Shown here piece by piece: positions 58,800 through 64,000 of a stretch of DNA of 64,000 nucleotides (positions are counted from its first letter, which is position 1; every line of letters begins with the position of its first letter). The notes below the pieces were generated by a model. The model saw only the letters and a list, made by a program, of their open reading frames with translations. It was not told the origin of the DNA and did not search any database. A program made the translations under genes and the position numbers. Origin of the DNA: Lachnoclostridium sp. An169 (lineage in GTDB: Bacteria; Bacillota; Clostridia; Lachnospirales; Lachnospiraceae); NCBI RefSeq assembly GCF_002160525.1, contig NZ_NFKT01000013.1:1-64000 (forward strand). The letters run 5' to 3'.

Positions 58800-61544
58800 A
58801 TGGGAAATACGTTAAAACATATAACCCTGGGGCTCGTCGCCCACGTCGATGCGGGGAAGACTACGCTTTCCGAGGGAATGCTGTATCTCGCCGGTATCAC
58901 CCGGAAACTGGGGCGCGTGGACCACGGGGACGCCTTCCTTGATACTTATGAACTGGAACGGGAGAGGGGGATCACGATTTTTTCCAAGCAGGCGGTCTTC
59001 CCGTGGAACGATGCGGAGATTACGATTCTGGATACACCGGGGCATGTGGATTTCTCTGCGGAGATGGAGAGGACGCTGCAGGTGCTCGACTATGTGGTGC
59101 TTGTGATCAGCGCGCTGGACGGCGTGCAGGGGCACACGGAGACGTTGTGGAGGCTTTTAAAGCGCTACGAGATCCCGACGTTTATTTTTGTCAACAAGAT
59201 GGATCAGGAAGGCGCAGACAGGGAGAGGATTCTCGCACAGCTCAGGGCGCGGTTCGGCGACGGGTGCATTGATTTCGGAGGACTTTCAGGTAATGCGGAC
59301 ATGCTCGAAGATCTGGCGGTTTGCGACGAGGCGATGATGGAGGAGTTCCTTGAGCACGGGACAATAGGCCGGGAGACAATACGCCGGGTGATTCGTGAAA
59401 GACATGTGTTTCCCTGTTATTTCGGATGTGCCCTGCGCGCGGAAGGCATAGAGGAACTTCTGGACGGGATTACGGAGTATACATTCTGTCCGCAGTATCC
59501 GGAGACATTTGGCGCCAGAGTCTATAAGATTGCCCGGGATGATCAGGGATCAAGGCTGACTTATATGAAAATTACAGGGGGAAGCCTTCGGGTAAAGGAG
59601 ACGGTTCCCGGAATCCAGGAGAAGGTCAACCAGATCCGGATTTATTCCGGGGCGAAATACGAGATGGTGCAGGAGGCGCTTCCCGGCCAGATCTGTGCGG
59701 TGACAGGACTGGACAGCACACGTCCCGGACAGGGGCTGGGTGAGGAAGAAGAGGCGGAGATGCCGGTGCTTGAACCGGTTCTTACTTATCGGATTGAACT
59801 GCCGGATGAATGTGATCCCCACACCATGCTCCGATCTCTGCGCCAGCTTGAGGAGGAAGAACCGGAACTTCATATTGTATGGGAGGAAAAACTGGGCGAA
59901 ATTCATGCAAAGCTGATGGGAGAGGTGCAGATCGAAGTACTCCGCAGGCAGATCAAAGAACGGTTTGGCGTCAGTGTGACCTTCGGGGAAGGAAGTATTG
60001 TCTATAAAGAAACAATCGGCACGGTGGTTGAGGGCGTGGGACATTTCGAGCCTCTGCGCCACTATGCCGAAGTACATCTGAAAATGGAGCCGGGCGAGCG
60101 GGGCTCGGGGCTGCAGTTTGCCTCCGAGTGCAGTGAGGACATTCTGGACCGGAACTGGCAGCGGCTGATCCTGACCCATCTGGAGGAAAAAGAACACCGG
60201 GGCGTGCTGACCGGTGCGGCAGTTACAGACATGAAGATTACGCTGATTTCCGGGCGGGCCCATCAGAAACATACCGAGGGCGGAGATTTCCGGCAGGCTA
60301 CATACCGGGCGGTCAGACAGGGGCTTATGAAGGCGGAGAGTATCCTTCTGGAGCCATATTATGCATTCCGGATGGAGCTGCCCGCCGGAAATGTAGGACG
60401 TGCCATGACCGATATCCGCCGGATGTCAGGGACATTTGACACCCCGGAGACGGACGGGGACAGTGCGGTGCTGACAGGGAGCGTGCCGGTGGAAACCATG
60501 CGGGGATATCAGACGGAATTTGCCGCTTACACAGGCGGAAGAGGAAGACTTTCCTGCGTCCTGAAAGGATACGATGTGTGCCACAATGCGGATGAGGTGA
60601 TTGCGGCTGCGGATTATGATCCGGAGGCAGATCTGGAGAATCCGGCAGGTTCCGTGTTCTGCGCCCATGGAGCAGGATTCGTTGTGCCATGGTATGAGGT
60701 GGAGAATTACATGCATTTGGAAGGCATGCAGGAAGAGCGGGGGACTGACGAAAATGATGATTCCGGCGAAAACATACACCCCGGCGGAATTTCCGGAGGC
60801 CCGGGAGGATACAGAAGAATCGCCGGTCAGGAAAGACGGCAGATCGAGCTGACCAGGGAGGAGCTGGACGCCATCTATGTGAGAACACCGGATCCGGTGA
60901 AACGAAAAGTGGGCAGTACCCCGGTCACTGTGCGTGTAAAGAACCGGAACGAGAGTGCGGAAGTAGAAGGCTCCGTGCAGAATGACAAATGGGCGCAGCG
61001 CCGGCGGGACAGGGGCGCCGGGGAAGAGTATCTTCTTGTAGACGGCTACAATATTATTTTTTCCTGGGAGGAGTTAAAGGATCTGGCTGATACAGATATC
61101 GGCGCTGCCCGGGGAAAACTGATGGATCTGCTCTGCAATTACCAGGGATACCGGAAGTGTACGCTGATTCTTGTGTTTGACGCATACAAGGTGGAAGGAA
61201 ATCCCGGAGAGGTGATGAAATATCACAATATCTATGTGGTTTACACAAAGGAGGCGGAGACTGCGGATCAGTATATCGAAAAGACCGTGCGGAAGATTGC
61301 CCGGCAGGCGCAGGTTACAGTGGCTACTTCCGATGCCCTGGAACAGGTGATTATCCTCGGTCAGGGAGCGCGCCGGATGTCGGCGCCGGGACTGAAAGAA
61401 GAAGTGGAACTGGCGATTTCGGAAATGCGGGGGGAGCATCTTGGAAAAGGAGAGACTCTGAGAAATTATCTTTTCAATTACCTGGAAAAGGATACGGCGA
61501 AAATTATGGAGAGCGTGCGGCTTGGAAAAGAAAAACTGGACTGA
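58800..61544 (+). CDS. EF-G/TetM-like ribosome-protection GTPase fused to a YacP/Rae1-type NYN nuclease
   Basis: 914 residues. Residues 1-640 follow the TetM/TetO/EF-G layout: G1 AHVDAGKTT (14-22), G2 RGIT (56-59), G3 DTPGHVDF (78-85), G4 NKMD (132-135), then EF-G domains II-V (IV near 400-500, V near 515-600). An acidic, Gly-rich linker (about 640-740) leads to an NYN domain (743-890) like YacP/Rae1: LLVDGYN (Asp748), VFDAYK (Asp794), ADQYIE (Asp823) and TSDALEQ (Asp845). Rae1 cuts mRNA in the ribosomal A site in B. subtilis; TetM-like proteins also act there. The fusion therefore suggests a factor that clears or rescues ribosomes. It may be annotated as tetracycline resistance, which the extra domain makes doubtful. 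Confidence 0.88.
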   Translation: MGNTLKHITLGLVAHVDAGKTTLSEGMLYLAGITRKLGRVDHGDAFLDTYELERERGITIFSKQAVFPWNDAEITILDTPGHVDFSAEMERTLQVLDYVVLVISALDGVQGHTETLWRLLKRYEIPTFIFVNKMDQEGADRERILAQLRARFGDGCIDFGGLSGNADMLEDLAVCDEAMMEEFLEHGTIGRETIRRVIRERHVFPCYFGCALRAEGIEELLDGITEYTFCPQYPETFGARVYKIARDDQGSRLTYMKITGGSLRVKETVPGIQEKVNQIRIYSGAKYEMVQEALPGQICAVTGLDSTRPGQGLGEEEEAEMPVLEPVLTYRIELPDECDPHTMLRSLRQLEEEEPELHIVWEEKLGEIHAKLMGEVQIEVLRRQIKERFGVSVTFGEGSIVYKETIGTVVEGVGHFEPLRHYAEVHLKMEPGERGSGLQFASECSEDILDRNWQRLILTHLEEKEHRGVLTGAAVTDMKITLISGRAHQKHTEGGDFRQATYRAVRQGLMKAESILLEPYYAFRMELPAGNVGRAMTDIRRMSGTFDTPETDGDSAVLTGSVPVETMRGYQTEFAAYTGGRGRLSCVLKGYDVCHNADEVIAAADYDPEADLENPAGSVFCAHGAGFVVPWYEVENYMHLEGMQEERGTDENDDSGENIHPGGISGGPGGYRRIAGQERRQIELTREELDAIYVRTPDPVKRKVGSTPVTVRVKNRNESAEVEGSVQNDKWAQRRRDRGAGEEYLLVDGYNIIFSWEELKDLADTDIGAARGKLMDLLCNYQGYRKCTLILVFDAYKVEGNPGEVMKYHNIYVVYTKEAETADQYIEKTVRKIARQAQVTVATSDALEQVIILGQGARRMSAPGLKEEVELAISEMRGEHLGKGETLRNYLFNYLEKDTAKIMESVRLGKEKLD

Positions 61545-61629
61545 TTAAAAAAGTTAGAACTGGACATTTTAATAACACCAGTCAGGTGCTAGTATACCAG
61601 TATTGAAAGAAGCAGGAGGCTGGTTGATT

Positions 61630-62238
61630 ATGGAAAGAAGAAATGAAACAGTGGTAAAGCTTGCGCAGACCGCGCTTATGGCGGCGCTCTGCTTTGTATC
61701 ATTTACCTATCTGCAGATAAAAATACCGGTAGGAGACGGCGCTACATCGATTCATATCGGAAATGCATTCTGTGTGCTCGGCGCCCTGATCCTGGGAGGC
61801 TGGTATGGCGGACTGGCAGGTGCTATCGGCATGTCGATTGCCGACATTCTGGATCCGGTTTATATTGTGGAGGCTCCGAAGACGTTTGTCCTGAAACTGT
61901 GTATCGGACTTATTGTGGGACTGGTGGCTCACCGTTTCGCAAAGATCAATGAGAGCACGGATCGGAAATATGTGTTACGCTGGAGTATTATCGCATCGAT
62001 TGCAGGGTTGGGATTTAATGTGATCGCAGATCCTCTGGTGGGATACTTTTACAAACAGTTCATTCTCGGACAGCCCCAGGAGATGGCTGCCACACTGGCA
62101 AAAATCGGAACTGCTGCTACATTTATCAATGCGGTGGTGTCCACGGTTCTCGTGGGAGTGCTGTACATGGCGCTGCGTCCGGTGCTGATGAAGACAGGGA
62201 TGATTCACGCGGGTACGGGACGGGTGAAAGAAGCCTGA
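61630..62238 (+). CDS. ECF transporter S component (PF07155-like)
   Basis: 202 residues, five or six membrane helices. It shows the S-component pattern: an ALMAALCFV helix, then IPVGDGATSIHIGNAFCVLGALILGGWYGG and IGMSIADILDPVYI. Members of PF07155 capture vitamins or related compounds for the shared EcfAAT energising module; the substrate is not predictable here. A TTG start further up is possible, but AGGAGG ten bases before the ATG at 61630 is good. The 85-bp leader is too short for most riboswitches; it contains CTAGTATACCAG, a near palindrome at about 61588-61599. Confidence 0.82.
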   Translation: MERRNETVVKLAQTALMAALCFVSFTYLQIKIPVGDGATSIHIGNAFCVLGALILGGWYGGLAGAIGMSIADILDPVYIVEAPKTFVLKLCIGLIVGLVAHRFAKINESTDRKYVLRWSIIASIAGLGFNVIADPLVGYFYKQFILGQPQEMAATLAKIGTAATFINAVVSTVLVGVLYMALRPVLMKTGMIHAGTGRVKEA

Positions 62239-62296
62239 GAGCAGACTTGAGAGAGTCAGTTGACAAGAGAAAAGAAAAGCTATGGGAAAACCGGCT

Positions 62297-62348
62297 CCGG
62301 CAGGATCTGAAAAGAGAGAAAATAACAGATTCTGCCGGGGCATTTTTT
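62297..62348 (+). terminator. Terminator of the ECF S-component gene
   Basis: CCGGCAGGATCTG (62297-62309) pairs with CAGATTCTGCCGG (62326-62338) apart from one mismatch; ATTTTTT follows. Confidence 0.85.
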
Positions 62349-62425
62349 ATCTGCGGACGGTTTACGGATGAGAGAATTAATGTTATGATAATAGGCAGAA
62401 AATCAAAGAGAGAGAGGTTATGGAG

Positions 62426-62992
62426 ATGAGGTGCATCAACTGTTATCAGGAGATACCTGACGGCTCAAAATTCTGTCCCCACTGCGGCGCACAGCAGCCG
62501 GTATCCGGAAATCAGGCAGGTACAGATACATATCAGAACACACAGTACAGCGATGCTGACAGCGGGCAGCAGAATGCGCAGTACAGTGATCCGGACGGCG
62601 CCCGGTACAGCGGGCAGCAGAATGCGCAGTACAGTGATCCGAACGGCGCCCAGTACAGCGGGCAGCAGAACACACAGTACAATACGCAGAACAGTACGCA
62701 GTATCAGTATGCGCAGTATAATCACGAGGAGCCGGTAAACTGGATTCCGTATCTGATCCTGTCGATTATTTCTACAGTATGCTGCTGTATTCCGGTCGGT
62801 ATCGTGGCTATTTTCTATACGGTTAAGATTAATACGGCAGTTTCTTCCGGAGATGCTGAGAGTGCGAGACATGCGGCGAATATGGCAAAGATCTGGATTA
62901 TTGTCGCTGTCGTGGTAGGAATCGTGGTGGATCTGATTGCGTATTTCGTTTTCGGAATGATCGGTGAAATCGGGTATTATTACTACTATTGA
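62426..62992 (+). CDS. Zinc-ribbon / Gln-Tyr repeat / CD225 membrane protein
   Basis: 188 residues. An N-terminal zinc ribbon (CINC ... CPHC, residues 3-22) is followed by a hydrophilic region with a 16-residue repeat (GQQNAQYSDPxGAxYS) encoded by 48-bp tandem repeats, then a CD225/dispanin-like region (about 105-175): PYLILSIISTVCCCIPVGIV, a cytoplasmic loop with AVSSGDAESARHAANMAKIW, and a second helix. It ends in five Tyr. Such proteins may organise or stabilise membranes; function unknown. Start at the second ATG, for which GAGAGAGAGG is better spaced. Confidence 0.82.
   Translation: MRCINCYQEIPDGSKFCPHCGAQQPVSGNQAGTDTYQNTQYSDADSGQQNAQYSDPDGARYSGQQNAQYSDPNGAQYSGQQNTQYNTQNSTQYQYAQYNHEEPVNWIPYLILSIISTVCCCIPVGIVAIFYTVKINTAVSSGDAESARHAANMAKIWIIVAVVVGIVVDLIAYFVFGMIGEIGYYYYY
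62561..62680 (+). repeat. 48-bp tandem repeat inside the CD225 gene
   Basis: Units start at 62561, 62609 and 62657 (AGCGGGCAGCAGAA); the first two are complete and differ at few bases, the third is half length. The unit is a multiple of three, so unit-number changes preserve the frame. Confidence 0.85.
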
Positions 62993-63017
62993 GAAAGATG
63001 GAAAATACCGATAATAG

Positions 63018-63482
63018 ATGGAAAATATCAATATTATAAGAAAAATGTTCCGGGAGAGCGTAAGGATGCGGATTGCCCTGACGGCGGGAATATGCGCTGT
63101 ACTGGCGGCAGGAGCTCTGTTCCTGTATTTTCACAGCCCGTTTCAGCATCCCATTCCCTGCGTTTTTTATCTGATGACGGGACTGTACTGCCCCGGATGC
63201 GGCGCCGGGCGGGCCTGCTATTTTATCCTTCACGGAGAGTTCCTGAAGGCGTTCGGGTATAACCCGCTGATGGTGATTGTCCTGCCGTTTATCGGACTCT
63301 ACATTGTGGCACGGGGAATCGACTGGACTGTGACGGGAGGAAATCATGTGGACGGGAAGATCAGCGCGAAGTTTCTGCTCACTGTACTGGTGGTGATTCT
63401 GATATATGGCGTGCTGAGAAATATCCCGGCATTTCCCTTTACCCTGCTGGCACCCGGCGGCATCACGGCAGTGTTAGGATGA
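63018..63482 (+). CDS. DUF2752 membrane protein
   Basis: 154 residues, three membrane helices. The DUF2752 hallmark LYCPGCGAGRA lies after the first helix (near 57-67), with two cysteines that could bind metal. Often encoded beside CD225 proteins, as here. Function unknown. The ribosome site is weak; the previous gene ends 26 bases upstream, so translational coupling is possible. Confidence 0.85.
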   Translation: MENINIIRKMFRESVRMRIALTAGICAVLAAGALFLYFHSPFQHPIPCVFYLMTGLYCPGCGAGRACYFILHGEFLKAFGYNPLMVIVLPFIGLYIVARGIDWTVTGGNHVDGKISAKFLLTVLVVILIYGVLRNIPAFPFTLLAPGGITAVLG

Positions 63483-63509
63483 TTGAAGATATATTATGGA
63501 GGAAAAAAG

Positions 63510-64000
63510 ATGATTAACAAACTGGTTGAAAAGATCAAAAAGACGAAAGCCCCGATCGTGGTGGGACTTGACCCGATGCTGAGCTATATTCCGCAGCATA
63601 TTCAGGAAAAGGCATTCAAAGAATATGGCGAGACGCTGGAGGGAGCAGCGGAAGCGGTCTGGCAGTTCAACAAAGAGATCGTTGACAAGACGTATGACCT
63701 GATTCCGGCAGTAAAACCGCAGATTGCCATGTATGAGCAGTTCGGTATCCCGGGACTTATGGCGTTTCAGAAGACGGTAGACTACTGTAAGTCAAAAGAT
63801 CTTGTAGTGATCGGTGATATCAAGAGAGGCGATATCGGCTCCACTTCTGCGGCATATGCGGCAGGACACATCGGACGGGTGAAAGTGGGCAGCAAAGAGT
63901 ATGTTCCCTTTGGTGAAGATTTTGTAACTGTGAATCCGTATCTCGGATCAGATGGTGTAAAACCATTTATCGATGTGTGCAAGGCGGAGAAGAAGGGACT
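63510..64000 (+). CDS. pyrF: Orotidine 5'-phosphate decarboxylase (type 2), cut by the window end
   Basis: The open frame begins at ATG 63510 after GGAGGAAAA and runs off the window. The 163 visible residues include VVGLDPMLSYIP near the start, VKPQIAMYEQFG and the catalytic segment VVIGDIKRGDIGSTSAAYA, as in the 300-residue group 2 PyrF. It makes UMP from OMP. The rest of the pyrimidine operon probably continues to the right. Confidence 0.95.
   Translation, partial: MINKLVEKIKKTKAPIVVGLDPMLSYIPQHIQEKAFKEYGETLEGAAEAVWQFNKEIVDKTYDLIPAVKPQIAMYEQFGIPGLMAFQKTVDYCKSKDLVVIGDIKRGDIGSTSAAYAAGHIGRVKVGSKEYVPFGEDFVTVNPYLGSDGVKPFIDVCKAEKKG

Noticed and set aside
58800-61544. Call as a tetracycline-resistance gene
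   Set aside because: Similarity covers EF-G-like proteins generally, and the NYN domain and Gly-rich linker are absent from Tet proteins. Resistance cannot be claimed from the sequence.
61545-61629. Vitamin riboswitch before the ECF S component
   Set aside because: Only 85 bases are available and no conserved riboswitch core is visible.
62561-62680. Regular repeat as a CRISPR array
   Set aside because: Units are contiguous, without spacers, and lie in frame inside a protein gene.

Overview
The window looks like chromosome from a Gram-positive, anaerobic, probably gut-dwelling member of the Lachnospiraceae (Clostridia). I infer this from the mid-range GC, strong AGGAGG ribosome sites, sigma-A promoters (TTGACA-N17-TATAAT), frequent GTG/TTG starts, YesMN-type two-component pairs next to sugar ABC transporters, many lipobox proteins, a YlmC/YmxH sporulation-type protein and an ANTAR regulator beside glnA. 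The genus cannot be fixed from the sequence alone. There is no rRNA operon, prophage, plasmid origin or CRISPR array.

Layout. 0-5 kb: a LytTR regulator with a 5'-truncated GHKL kinase; the kinase lies head to head with what looks like the tail of an ABC ATPase and a secreted protein. Then come a prolyl-tRNA editing protein, a DUF975 + CmpB-like membrane fusion and a small membrane protein. 5-9 kb: a MacB-type export operon (ATPase, adaptor, FtsX permease). 9-19.4 kb: a YesMN two-component pair divergent from a carbohydrate operon (binding protein, two permeases, GH67-like protein, ADP-ribosylglycohydrolase-fold protein, SGNH hydrolase). 19.4-24.2 kb: a HipA-like kinase, an XRE regulator plus membrane partner, a DUF3783 protein and a NatAB-type ABC exporter. 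24.3-28.9 kb: housekeeping genes (ylmC-like, nrdR, truA, exonuclease III) and two CobW/COG0523 GTPases. 28.9-38.4 kb: an alpha-galactoside system (fructokinase, AraC regulator, transporter, GH36, amylosucrase-like GH13). 38.4-43.8 kb: small proteins, a lipoprotein, glnA with an ANTAR regulator, dapF. 44-45.1 kb: tRNA-Gln, tRNA-Pro and a Fic protein. 45.2-49.8 kb: a complete sugar ABC transporter including the only MsmX/UgpC-type ATPase here. 49.8-56.8 kb: a lipoprotein, a repeat-bearing surface protein, a HAD phosphatase, a two-domain RhaM-like protein, a broken DUF2284 gene and uxuA-uxuB. 57-64 kb: a polysaccharide deacetylase, a decayed ATP-binding regulator gene, an EF-G/TetM-like GTPase fused to a YacP/Rae1-type NYN nuclease, an ECF S component, a CD225 protein, a DUF2752 protein and the start of pyrF.

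How it fits together. Three sugar ABC importers are present but only one ATPase, so that ATPase may serve all three. The GH67-like operon and uxuAB may both handle hexuronates, though they are 35 kb apart. Two ABC export operons share an identical 22-bp palindrome over their promoters, which suggests one regulator encoded elsewhere. The most unusual gene is the translational GTPase-nuclease fusion at 58800-61544, preceded by a hairpin that includes its ribosome-binding site and is nearly duplicated about 800 bp upstream.
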